The translations under genes and the position numbers were made by a program. From Phoebastria nigripes (lineage: Eukaryota; Chordata; Aves; Procellariiformes; Diomedeidae), in contig JAYKAV010000778.1 of NCBI GenBank assembly GCA_035582835.1, forward strand, positions 3,015,860-3,079,859: 64,000 bases of DNA. Direction: 5' to 3'. Positions 1 to 10,302 of the stretch are shown one piece after another. The notes under the pieces are model-generated. The model was not told where the DNA came from. It did no database searches and saw only the letters and a list, made by a program, of their open reading frames with translations. The stretch's first letter is position 1. Every line of letters starts with the position of its first letter.

Positions 1-3000
1 CTTTTAAAATAGGTAATCTTTCTATAGACTTCATCACAACTTTAGCTTATTGCACAATGTTGTTCCTGATCATATATAAATTTCTAGTGGCTTGAATGAA
101 TTTGGTAAGGTAATCTGGTACTCTCTGACGTAAAGTCCAAAGTCTTTTAAAACTGCTATAACAAATTTTAAAATACGAATTTATTTTTATTTTATTCATA
201 AAATACATAAACTTTATTATATAAATTTCATATTCTAAAACTCAAATTGATAATTAAAAATCTTTTAAATGTATATAAGAATTAAAAGCTAGATCAACAG
301 AGGGTGCTTAGCTACTCAGTTGTTGAGTTTTCTGGCTGTAATTGTTAACTGTATACTGATCTAAGGGAGTTCATAGTCTTCAAGACAATATCTAGGGAGA
401 GAGGAAAGCAAGGATGGAAGCTGGGGCACTAAGCTAGGAGCTAAAAAATAGGTAAGGACATATTGTAAAGTCTGCCACTTTCTAGCACATAGATAACTAA
501 CTTTATTTGGCACTGTATTCTGAAACTTCTTACTGGAGGTAAGTGTCTCTTCCACAAATCAGAATGAAGTCAATTTTCTCTCCCAAAACTGCACTAAGAG
601 AGAGAAGTGGACTTTTTACTTAGTAATTTTGTGCTTATCTAGAATACTGCACATTTGGCTGTAAAGAACATTGACGTATTTGGAGCCAAGACAGAACTCT
701 AGACTTTGCCTGCTTCTTGAGATTGCTATAGCATGGTTAGAAAATGAATTCTATGTCCCTTACACTCTTTTACGGACTTGATGGTTGTTTAGTTCATTAT
801 AAAATGGAGTAATTTTCACAGGAGTGAGGGAGGGACTTGAGGAATATCTTCTGTGCTATGGATGAGTAAACTCACATTTGAGGTGTTGTGTACAAGGAAT
901 ACTGATATGACTTCTTTTTTTTTTTTCCAGCTATAGGTTATGTACCTCCTGATCCATTTAGAGATGTGCTTTGAGAACATACCTTAGATCATATCACCAG
1001 CAGATTTCAAACCCATTTTGTGAATACTAGCAAGGTGTAGGAAAGATGTAAGTCACTGAACTGCCATTTAGCAAGATTGAAGCACTTTGGGCATGACCAA
1101 AAGCAAAAATTTAGATACCTGGTAACTTCTATTTTGCAGGTATGAATACCCAGAGATTGTGAGCAGTTTCTACTAGTAGAAATGCGTACTCAGCTGCTAT
1201 CTAGGCCTAAAATTTGGATTTATGATTAAGATGACTTGTGAGTATATTCTGCCCAAGTTACCCTATCTAATTCAAAGGATGTAANAAAATATCTTCCTGA
1301 TATTTTAAGAGCTGTAATTTGCTATCTGCATTGATGTAACTAACTATATGTATACTTCTGATTACTGATTGTACTGTCACATAAGTGACAGGTTATACTT
1401 TGAAGTGCAATAACAAGTGAATCCTCTGTGAACTATCCCAGTAGAAGTAGATCCGTTTCAATATTTTAAAGCAGTTCCTAGGAAGAAATAGATATAGGAG
1501 GCATGTGTGTGTCGCAGTTCAAAAGTAATGCAATTCAGTGCAGTAACCTCTCTTCTAGCGTACGAGTTTGCAAAAGGAGAAATGAAGCAGCTTGTTTTGA
1601 CAAATTCCGTTAGCTGAGGTAAAACAGCAAAACTTCCCTTCTTCTGAACTAGGCATTTATTGCTTTTTTAAGGCTAACCACAGGTTTTTTTGAAAAAGAA
1701 TGCAACGTAGATTGTATTAACACATTTTTGTGATTCTGATGTCAAGTGGTAGACAACTCAAGTCGTCTTTAAACAAATAAAAAATAACCTGCATGCGTGA
1801 AGGACACGACAAATGAGGAAATATGACAGCATTTGAAAGAGGCCAGCATTTTTGTGTATACAAATAAACTTCAAACAGTGGCAACTTGAGTGTCTTCTAA
1901 AGAGCAGTGCTTTAGGCCTCACTTTGCTTAGCCATTAAGTAGGATTTAATGCCATGAAAAAAATTCCCAGCACTGAGGCAAACGGTTGATACAAAAGTGA
2001 CTACTGCATGAGCATCACAGGGATTTTGTTTTGCTTTTCTCTGAAGCACTGGCACAGGCAAGATAGCAGATTCTCTGCACCAATAATCTGATAGGGTATA
2101 GCAAATCTCGTCTTCCTTTGAAAGTGTTCTGCATGCATGTCTATCAGAATGAAGAGATTTTAAAGAGCAATAGGTGCTAGGGTTTTTATCTTTTATTCTT
2201 ATTTCAGTTCTCTAATGCAGAGGTAAATTATTTTCCTCCAAGAAGACAGATTCCATATGTAAAGTTGAGCATGTTAAATGATGTTTTCTCAGATCTAAAT
2301 CACTGTTGGAGGACAGGAAGATAGGGTGAGTCAGAAAGTCAGTTTTTGTGTGGAATTTAAAGCCAACATGAGTATGTCTGTATGCTTGATACTAAGCAAG
2401 CTGTTGCCATCTGATCAGAATAACTGGCTTCCATAGACAGACAGAGGAGAAGGAAGTAGAAGCAAGTGAAAACTGGAACAGCTACAGAAAAAACAGGTGA
2501 AGTCTTGGACATTACTGGGCAGAAAAGAACATCCAAATGCTTCCTGTATGGAGTAGTAGGGCTTGTTACCGCATAGTCTGTAATGGGAAAAAGAGAAAGA
2601 GGAGGGCAGATTGGTGTTTCTTGCTGTTGCTAGTATGTCCCTGGAAGAATGGCTTATGGTTTGCACAGATTCTTATAAAAAGCGGTCTAGAAAGAGTAAC
2701 TAAGTCATGAAATCCACATGTTTCCCTACTCTACTTTGATTTGTAAGTCTCTGTAATTTCTACAGACGTATGGAGATAATAGCGTAGGAAGGGTTTTGAG
2801 CAAGTTATTACAAATAATAGTCTGATACAAACAGAAAACAAAACTATTAATTCCGCAAATTTGCTCTTCTTAATTCTAAGTAGTCTGGATTACTTTAACT
2901 CAGGTACATCTTTCATAAAGATTATAAACGTCCCAATATTCAAAGATTCTGAGAATATGCAAGGTATGGAGTTTGAATCAAGCAATGCTTACATAAAGGT

Positions 3001-3121
3001 TTAATGTTGTTGGGCTGTTTGGGATAAAGCTTGGAAGTACACAAACAGGCCTGGTAATTCAGGTAACCTGTGAATTTAAGAATGGAAGGTCATACCTTCC
3101 AAACCATCCTCACACTACAGT

Positions 3122-3187
3122 AAAACAAGACAAAACAAAAAACAACAACAAAAAAACCCAACTACCCCACCCCCAAAAAACTCAAAA
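3122..3187. repeat. A/C-only low-complexity tract
   Basis: About 65 bases made almost entirely of A and C. The tract moves from (CAA)-like units into A-runs separated by C3-C5 blocks. The complementary strand is therefore G/T-only with short G-runs. It is one of several tracts of this make-up in the window (8.3, 23.1, 29.2 and 44.0 kb, and 10.3 kb in the opposite sense). Confidence 0.8.
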
Positions 3188-5743
3188 ATTCAAAGTTCAG
3201 TAGCCTTGGCAAGTAAGTGTGCCAGTTTAAAAGACTAATACCGAAACATCTGTGCTTCAGCTGGAAGATACACTATTTTAGTTTACTAGTGCTGGAGTGT
3301 TCTGTTTTGTCAGTCTGTGAACTCATATTCTATACAGTATCATTTGTCAGAAGTCCATTTCACTTTTACAGTCCCTCTGTTTTCCCACTTCTGAATTATG
3401 GTTTTCTCCATGCCTTCTATATGGGGAATTCTTGGTGATAAAAATAATACATGGTACAAAATGTCTTATGTTTCTGATTGGATTTTTTTTTTTCTAGTTT
3501 TTAAATAATTACCTTTTGTTTCCATCCTGTGGAGAAATGATTTTACGGTTTCAGTGGTTTTTTTCCTATTGCTAATCCTACTCAGGCACTAAATTAGGGG
3601 AGAAAAAAAGAAGTTTCAGGGAAAACGTTCTATGTTCTTAGTTACCCTTAAATTCATTAAAATATGGTTATATAGCTCTCTGTTCAGTTTCTTAATTAAT
3701 TTAATTTTGTAGAGTTTAGAAATCTCTTAACGTGAAATAGGTAGTTAAGACTGCCTGCTTTCCTGTGTTTAAGTGCTGGGTAAGTATTGCAGGCTTAGTT
3801 TAGAGATTTGCTTTTAAACAACTCTTGTTCCCTATAAAATCTCTCTTTTCTGTTTGTTTGTTTGTAGTTTTGTTAGAACATAAATAGGAAGGGGATCATT
3901 CTGGAAAATTTGTCATCTGAACTGAATTTGTATCCCAGAGCTCAACAGTGAACATTACTTATTTTTCTAAAGGCATGAAGGACATGGGGAACTCCTCATA
4001 GACTCTCTTATTTTGGGACAGCAGTCATTTCTGTTTGGCTTCGTGAATGCTTAGCACAGTAGAGCTGGAGCTTTTAAGTGCAGGGACATTCCAGGAGGAT
4101 GAATAATAATTTATATAACTTGAACTGTTTCAAACCTAACATAGCAAGGAGCTTAACATTAGAAACAAATTTATCCCTAATTCTAAGTATAATGGCACTC
4201 TTAAAAAGTTTTGCTGTTCAAGAGCTCCAGTCTAAGACGTGTAAGGGTTTATGTGGAGGATAAGCAGTTTGTGAGACTTGGCCTTCGTCCTGTGGGCAGA
4301 CCTACAGTATTATGCAGGAGTCTAAGAGGTAGATGGATGTGGAATTTAATAAGGATTTGGAAGATTAGTAGATTTGTTGCTGGAGGCGGGGGGAAGTCTT
4401 CTAAAGTCATGGAGCCATTATTAGATAAGGTACTGGAGTAGCCTCTAAAAAAGGGTGTTGCTGTTGCATACAATTTTCCTGGAACTCAGCTGATGCACAC
4501 AAGATTTGCTATGACTAATAGGATTGCAACAAAACAGAATACAGACATTTTTCTTGTAATTTAGTGAGGCATCTTTTAATCCATGATCATCCCTGAGCTG
4601 AGGGCTCACTGTGCAAGGCTGAAAGTGAATGACATGCTCTAAAAAGATTTTGGACTTTGTGACTTATGGAAGGTGGATAGAACATAATTCCTTTGCTCAC
4701 TGGGACTGCATATTTTAGTTTTATCTCACTCCTGTTCTTCTAGGCAGTGTTAAAAAGGTGTTAATTCCCTCAAGTTTGATAGCAGCAGAGACTCAACTGA
4801 TTAGTATAGATCTATGTAAGGTTTGTAAAAGAAGTAAAACAAAATAATTGTCTCACAAACTTTTAGACAACCCAATAAACAATCATAACAGAAAAGGAAG
4901 AAACTGAACTTCCATCTTAATTTCAGAGATGATTCCTCCAGAATAACGGTAAGGCACACTGTTGGATAGGGTAAACTGTGGAAGCTTCTTGGGCTATTCT
5001 CACAACTTCGGAGGATAAAAAGAGAAACTCATTCAAGACTCTACTGCATTACACTTAAGGTCTTGTTGAGGGGGAGCAGGAAAACACTGTATATACAAAG
5101 ACAAGAATTTATTGCTAATCTAATTCAAGTCTTAACAATCTATTAAATACAACAACTATTGTTATTAACACTCCAGTTACAATGTTAGTAGCACTCCCAG
5201 GTCAGGCCTAGCTATTAAAGCAGAAACTTGCAGATCAAGTATATTCAGAGCTTTTTCAGCTGTGTTCACTGGTGACATGCATTTATATCAAGGGTCATGT
5301 TTTGTGGCAATCACAGCTCTTCCTGTTCTGCCTGTTTTCCCATTCTGGATACGTACCCAACACACCTCATTCTGATCTTTATCACTGACTGCATCAAGTT
5401 ACCTACCTTCTGCTGCACATCTTTGCTTTCTTGTCAGATGGAATCAGTGAAATAGAAAACTTAGGCAAAAGACGGTCTTACTTAGTTTACTTCATTAAAA
5501 TGTTTTGGCAATTTTTTAAATCCACTTTACACTTTTATCTTAGGCTGAATACTAGTGCTGGAATATATCAAGGTAGTAAATCTAGATGGAAATGCTGTAC
5601 TGAACATAATGTAAATATGTTTAGAAGAACAGTCATTGCCACACTTCTATGGGGAAAAAAAAATTAAATTGAGCCTGTGAAACAATACGCCTGATTATGG
5701 TAATTGGCACCTGTTGTTTGTAATGTTTAGTAACTCTTCACAC

Positions 5744-5763
5744 NCCCCCCCCCCCCCCCCCCC
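5744..5763. repeat. Poly-C run of 19 preceded by an N
   Basis: An uninterrupted C19 run follows an N at 5744. The real length is uncertain because the ambiguous base adjoins the homopolymer, which is typical of an unresolved run length in a draft assembly. Confidence 0.9.
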
Positions 5764-6136
5764 AACTGTGAAAGAAGACTTGGCTGTCTAATGTGGTCAT
5801 GCAATTACTGCAACTTCATGTTACCATGCTGGGGCATGCACAAATGACCAGTTCAACATCTAACTCTCCATTTATGCATGTGACTATTACAACCCATTGT
5901 TATGGTGATGTCAGTTTGGCACGAGTACACATCTATTTCAAAAAATCATTAGCAGAGTTGTTAAGGTTTTCAGAACACTTGCTTTTGCTGGGTCCGATGT
6001 TGAAAGCTTTCATGAAATCTAATGATGAAGCTACCTGTTATGTGAGAGAATTTCTTACACTGCGAAAGGAAAGGTTTAGTGTTTCTCTCACACACAAGGA
6101 CATTCTCTTTGGCAGAATTTCATGGTCTCTGAATTA

Positions 6137-6489
6137 GTCCTTTAACACAGCAGCATTCATTCTGATAGATTCATTGTTTCTGTATTCCTCAAGTAGATTA
6201 TGAACCCTAGCAAAATACTGGTGGTTTTTGATTTTCCTGGAGCAGAAGCACAACTTACCGCTATCAGAGAGGTTACAGCAGAACAGAACCATGACTCTTT
6301 CTTTTATCTGCCATACAGGGACAGGAAAATCTTTAACAGCTCGCATTCCATTTTCTAATGCAGACCAAAACAACCTTGTCTCATCACAATAGCAGATGTT
6401 TTTGTTTCATCAAAGTCCCATAGATGACCAGACAAAGCCTCTCTTTTCCATGCTTGGTAAGTACCAAGGTCAGCATCTGCTTTTTCACC
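6137..6489 (-). mobile_element. Decayed pogo/Tigger-type DNA transposon, DDE transposase fragment
   Basis: This is a dead fragment of a cut-and-paste transposase of the Tc1/mariner superfamily, pogo/Tigger (DDE_1) branch. Read on the minus strand, one frame carries CDETRLFWSALENG from about 6388, matching the family block around the first catalytic Asp (usual form NADETGLFW). About 20 residues on comes KERVMVLFCCN, then GKLCFCSRKIKN, then a VHNLLEEYRNN-like stretch and LKD. These line up in order with the family's K-E-R-x-T-V-L-x-C-x-N, K-L-P-x-L-V-I-G-K-S-K-N and L-P-V-E-Y-x-A-N blocks. Upstream (about 6489-6400) a second frame reads GEKADADLGTYQAW, like the GE-K-x-x-AD segment preceding the catalytic block, so at least one frameshift separates them. 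In-frame stops follow at 6136-6134. The second catalytic Asp block (VDNCPAH-like) was not found, and no terminal inverted repeats were seen. A domesticated gene is unlikely because of the frame breaks. Edges are approximate. Confidence 0.7.
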
Positions 6490-8294
6490 ATTGGTTTAGC
6501 AAAACATTGCTTCTGATTATCAGGTGGCTAAATCATGCTCCAGTTATAGTTTATCTGTTGCTCTTGCTACCCCATTGAACAGAAGGAGCACTTCAATGTC
6601 TGTCTTTTCTTTTCCAGGATTATTAGCAGCATCTATGAGCTTTGACTAATTCTTATGATATATTTCAGTAGTGCCAAATGTTTCACTTTTTGTTGATAAC
6701 ATAAAGCAACCATAAAGTTATTGTTTAGTCCCTATGTGTATCTTTTAGAAACCCAAGCAGACTTGTTAATGTTGTGTGACAGGTAGCAGTAAACCACAGC
6801 TCTTGATTTTTAGTTCCCTTAAAAATTTTTATATATATGTATGTATTTATTTAAGAAAATTACCAAAGTCCATTCCTGTAACTGGTGCCTTGCTTTTGCA
6901 GTAGATGAAGAGATTTATTTTAAGAAGTTTAGTTAATTAAAGTATAGAGTATAGTTAATTATTATTAGGATAAAGTTTTCAGAGTATTCATTTTGTATTT
7001 TTATCTCTGATTCAGAATCCAAGGAGCCAAAACAATTGGAAATCACTGACTGTGTCAGTTATTTGTATGATTCAATATTGCACCAACTGGCTAACAAAAT
7101 CACATTACCTTGGTCCTCCACTTCTTAGTATAAGTCTTTAATTCCTTTAATGAACTTTAACCGGGCAAGCAGAGCTAGCTTACTGGGACTAACACCTTCT
7201 GTCCCTTTACATTTGTTACCTTCTGTGAGACTGTAAAGAGGCAATGTGGTTAACTCCAGTCTGCTTTAGGCCTCTCTTCATTGATTTTCTGTAAATTTTA
7301 ATGATAAAGCTTCCCAGATTGCTAGTCTGAGTTCTAAATGGATCTGGGATGAGCACTGCATGATCCATTCTTTCTTAACATGATACTGTCCCCAGTGCAC
7401 TTGCTTGAATTAACACAGTGACTTCAATTTCCCATTAGTTGCTGACAGCTTCATGTTAAAAAGTCCTCTTCATTTGGGACCAAAGGTATCGGACACAAAG
7501 CACAAGAGACAGTTCTCATTCCAAACTCCAAGAAAAGGACTATTAGCATAGAGGGAAAAAGATTTTGTCTTAGGCTGAGCCAGAAAAGTTAGCATCTAGC
7601 CTTAGTGGGGGATTCTAGTTGTCTGAAGTGCTGTGTGCCTCTGGAATAGTTCAAATGGCCCTTCCCTGCTTGAATAGATCATGTGAGTGTAAGTGGGACT
7701 CTGCTGGTGCAAGACTGATCATAAATCCTTGCCTGGGAGAGGTAGTGAATGAGCAGGGTCTCCAGAGGTCGGAGTTAACAGGTCATGGTGGTACTTGGCT
7801 CTCTTCCCTGGAGATGCAATGGAATCACTTAGTCTCCTGTTTATCATGCTGGAAACACCCTCTGGTAGGTCCCCAGATTATGGAGTACACCTCAACTTGC
7901 TCTATTCCCCGCTAGCATCCTGAGATGTGTCATGTAGAGTCGGAGAGTCTGGTTATTCATCTCATCACTGTAACCCTTATGCTTTAGCAGGCCTAAGAAA
8001 ACTTAATTTTTTTTTTTTTTNTTCCTCCCTGGCTTTCAAAACAGTTTCCCAGCTGGTTGCCTGTAAAACTTCTGCCATCCTGGGCATCTGGCTTTGTATG
8101 TATTTACATCTAGTTGCTCTAAAACATCAGGAGGCATTCCAGCTACAACGTGGCTGGATAGCTGGAAAACAAGACCACAAGAGATTTATAAGTAAGTCTT
8201 GTGCAGCTGGCTGCCAGCCTTATTTTCAAGCATCTTTTTTTTCCCCTGCATGTGTTATGGAAGTCAAGATGTCCATTAGGAAAGGTTGCCTTTT
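6490..8294. other. Unassigned noncoding sequence
   Basis: No gene or repeat family recognised. A T14 run next to an N lies at 8007-8021. The part between about 7600 and 7920 is somewhat less AT-rich and has a 98-codon open frame on the plus strand, but it shows no domain, no family resemblance and no splice context, so I do not call it. Confidence 0.5.
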
Positions 8295-8328
8295 AAAAAC
8301 AAACAACACACACACCCCCCCTGCACCC

Positions 8329-8359
<31 letters not shown>

Positions 8360-8422
8360 AACCCAAAACCAAAAAAAACCCAAACCAACAAAAAAACCCA
8401 CCCAAAACCCACCCAAACAAAA
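8295..8422. repeat. Long A/C low-complexity tract with minus-strand G-quadruplex motif
   Basis: About 128 bases composed almost wholly of A and C. They include a C11 run (one T away from further C blocks), an A20 run (8342-8361), then A-runs punctuated by C2-C3. At 8397-8414 the plus strand reads CCCACCCAAAACCCACCC. On the minus strand that gives four G3 runs with loops of 1, 4 and 1, a canonical intramolecular G-quadruplex pattern. Open frames through this tract are artefacts of composition. Confidence 0.85.
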
Positions 8423-9630
8423 TGATGAAAACCCCAAACCAGGATATTCTGAGAATGTGTTGTTACTGTTTCTTTGTTATAACCAGCCTGTATTTAGCAT
8501 GAATTTAGATATGTTTTATCTGAGGATCGATGGATGAAAAAATGTAAAATCTGAATGCGTAGAAGAAAAAGGCATAGGAAAATCTAATTACCTTCCCTTC
8601 CAACCCACAATCCCCAACTAATTGGTGTATAAAGCTGGATTGGCATAAAGAAAGAAATTTCAGAACATATCCGTTTCCTGATGTTGAAGAAGGGGTGGGG
8701 GGAACCCAACACTTTGATTTCTATGCATTAAAGTTCCTATAAAGAAAGAGTTTTAATTCCAAAGGGGAAAACCAGGGGCTGTATTTTGCCCTCAAATACT
8801 TTCAGCAGGAAATCTTTCCTTAGGACAGAGCACCATGCAGATTTCATTGTTTATTTATAACTGCCGAAGGTGTTCAGTTCCATAATACCGGCCTACCACT
8901 CGTTTGAAGGTTGCAATAAAACTTCCCTTTTGAATAGAATGGCTATTTGCTAGATAGAACAGTAAAAGTTCTATTAAAAGCATGAGGCAAAAAAATGAGT
9001 AGTTTTTTTGACCTAATGCTACATCTTACAAGCATTCTCCATCTCCCACCCCGTCCACCCCACTCATGCTTATGTAGGTAGTTTAGATGAATAATGTTCT
9101 GATACAGCAAGAAATCTATGTTCAGCTGAAGTGCAAATGAACGTTACATCAACTCCTGTAATGTGCTCAAACATCCTTATTGGGGTTAGAGGATGCAGCC
9201 ATGTGAGCAGTTCAACTTTGCAGTGAAATATAGTCCCTAGATAAGCCTGACCCCAAACTTGGCAGATGTTCCTGAATACCTTTTTGCTTATTTTAGTTAA
9301 CATCCCTTCTGGATGTTGAACAGTTGATGGGAGATAATTAACAGAGGGAGCCTCCTTTCCTCTGCACCATACTTGCAAAGGAGGAAGTAGCCCAAATGCA
9401 ACCTCACGTGGACGGGCTGGATTTTCTCATTTCTGGCTCTTCATGTCCAAAGTCAGCACTGCTAAACTTCTGTTAAGAATGCTTCCAACCTTACCTCTAA
9501 TCTAATAGACCTAGTACTAGCCCTTCCGAAATGTTATCTTTCCACTTAAAAATTAAGGAAATAATATGAACTCTCCTCAAAAACTGAAAGCCTACAGACT
9601 TCATTATATCTTCAACTAGAAATAGATAGA
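8423..9630. other. Unassigned noncoding sequence
   Basis: No gene or repeat recognised. A 102-codon open frame on the minus strand at about 9070-9378 has no domain I know and no supporting signals. The rest is AT-rich unique-looking sequence. Confidence 0.5.
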
Positions 9631-9686
9631 CAGGGTAAGTGGATGAGGAAATGATGTTCAGAAAGGTTAAATAAGTTAATAGGAAG
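9631..9686 (+). mobile_element. MIR-like SINE fragment, sense orientation
   Basis: The segment around 9641-9680 reads GGATGAGGAAATGATG followed by TTCAGAAAGGTTAAATAAG. It matches the MIR core-to-3' block (GATGAGGAAACTGAGG, then CACAGAGAGGTTAAGTAACTT) with scattered substitutions. Only this part of the element is recognisable. It lies 4 bases from a second MIR-like piece in the opposite orientation. The call is by recalled consensus, and divergence is high, as expected for an element that predates birds. Confidence 0.55.
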
Positions 9687-9690
9687 CACT

Positions 9691-9860
9691 GTGCTTTAGC
9701 AGTCAAAAGATCTGGATTATTGTAGTGATGTTACTAAAATGTTTACCGTGTCATTAACAGACAAGTCTGTTAATCTCTCTAAGACTTTATTCCTCATATA
9801 TAAAATCGAATATTTAACTGCTCTGTCATTTTAACTCATTGCTAAAGGATAACATGAAGG
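9691..9860 (-). mobile_element. MIR SINE, reverse orientation
   Basis: Read on the plus strand, this follows the reverse complement of MIR in order. First is a CTTTAGCAGTCAAAAGATCTGG block (9694-9715), like the common CTTTGGAGTCAGACAGACCTGG start. Then come TTACTAAAAT and ACCGTGTC, like TTACTAGCTGTGTGACC. Then ACAAGTCTGTTAATCTCTCT (9761-9780), like GCAAGTCACTTAACCTCTCT. Then TTATTCCTCATATATAAAAT (9788-9807), like GTTTCCTCATCTGTAAAAT. The order and spacing of four blocks make chance unlikely. MIR is non-autonomous and long inactive, so this is a fossil. Confidence 0.7.
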
Positions 9861-10258
9861 ATAGGAAACTATGGATATATGAATAGATATACAATCCTTC
9901 CTGAAGGCTCATGATACATTTACTAGGTCTTTTTTTCCTCATTCGTAATACCAGGATCACAATATAGGATCATTTTAGGTTCCTTAAATTATGTCTTTAA
10001 CAGATAAGCAAGAAACAAAAATTACTGTGGATGACATTTTATAATATTTCAGGCTGGGTTAACTGCAGTGAAAATCTGGATCTTGACTGCACAGACATGC
10101 CTCTAAGCAATTGAGTTCTGAGGTCTAGGATCAAGTACCTGAAATATATGTCTACACTTTGCTGTGTTCTAAGGGCATCTGTTCAACAAAATACTCTTCA
10201 GCCCTTTCTCTCTTCACCATAAATTGCTGAGTCCTTCTGGGCCTTTCAAACAATTCGA

Positions 10259-10302
10259 GGGTTTTTTGGGGGGTTTTTTGTTTTTGTTGTTTGTTTTTTT
10301 TT
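10259..10302. repeat. G/T-only low-complexity tract
   Basis: Forty-four bases of only G and T on the plus strand, with alternating T-runs and G-runs. This is the mirror, by strand, of the A/C tracts at 3.1, 8.3, 23.1 and 44.0 kb. Confidence 0.8.

Larger units (their letters stand above)
1..6136. other. Unassigned AT-rich noncoding sequence
   Basis: No gene or recognisable interspersed repeat is visible here. All reading frames are short and have no family resemblance. Contents I can name are an A/C low-complexity tract near 3.1 kb, a C19 run at 5745-5763 next to an N, and T-runs (for example about 915-926 and 3483-3492). There is also a polypyrimidine-AG signal at about 912-930, discussed as a weak exon candidate. 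AATAAA hexamers occur at about 1776, but nothing ties them to a transcript. The stretch is best read as intronic or intergenic. Confidence 0.6.

Noticed and set aside
1137..1180. TTTTGCAG followed by a short frame at about 1141.
   Set aside because: Only twelve codons before a stop and a weak pyrimidine tract, well within chance for this AT-rich sequence.
6256..6466. GTAAGT-type donor strings in both orientations near 6.25 and 6.46 kb.
   Set aside because: They fall inside the decayed transposase and are explained by its coding remnants.
7927..8502. A 191-codon open frame on the plus strand, the longest in the window.
   Set aside because: It crosses an N and more than 100 bases of A/C low-complexity sequence, giving Lys-, Pro- and Asn-rich filler. 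It has no domain or splice context.
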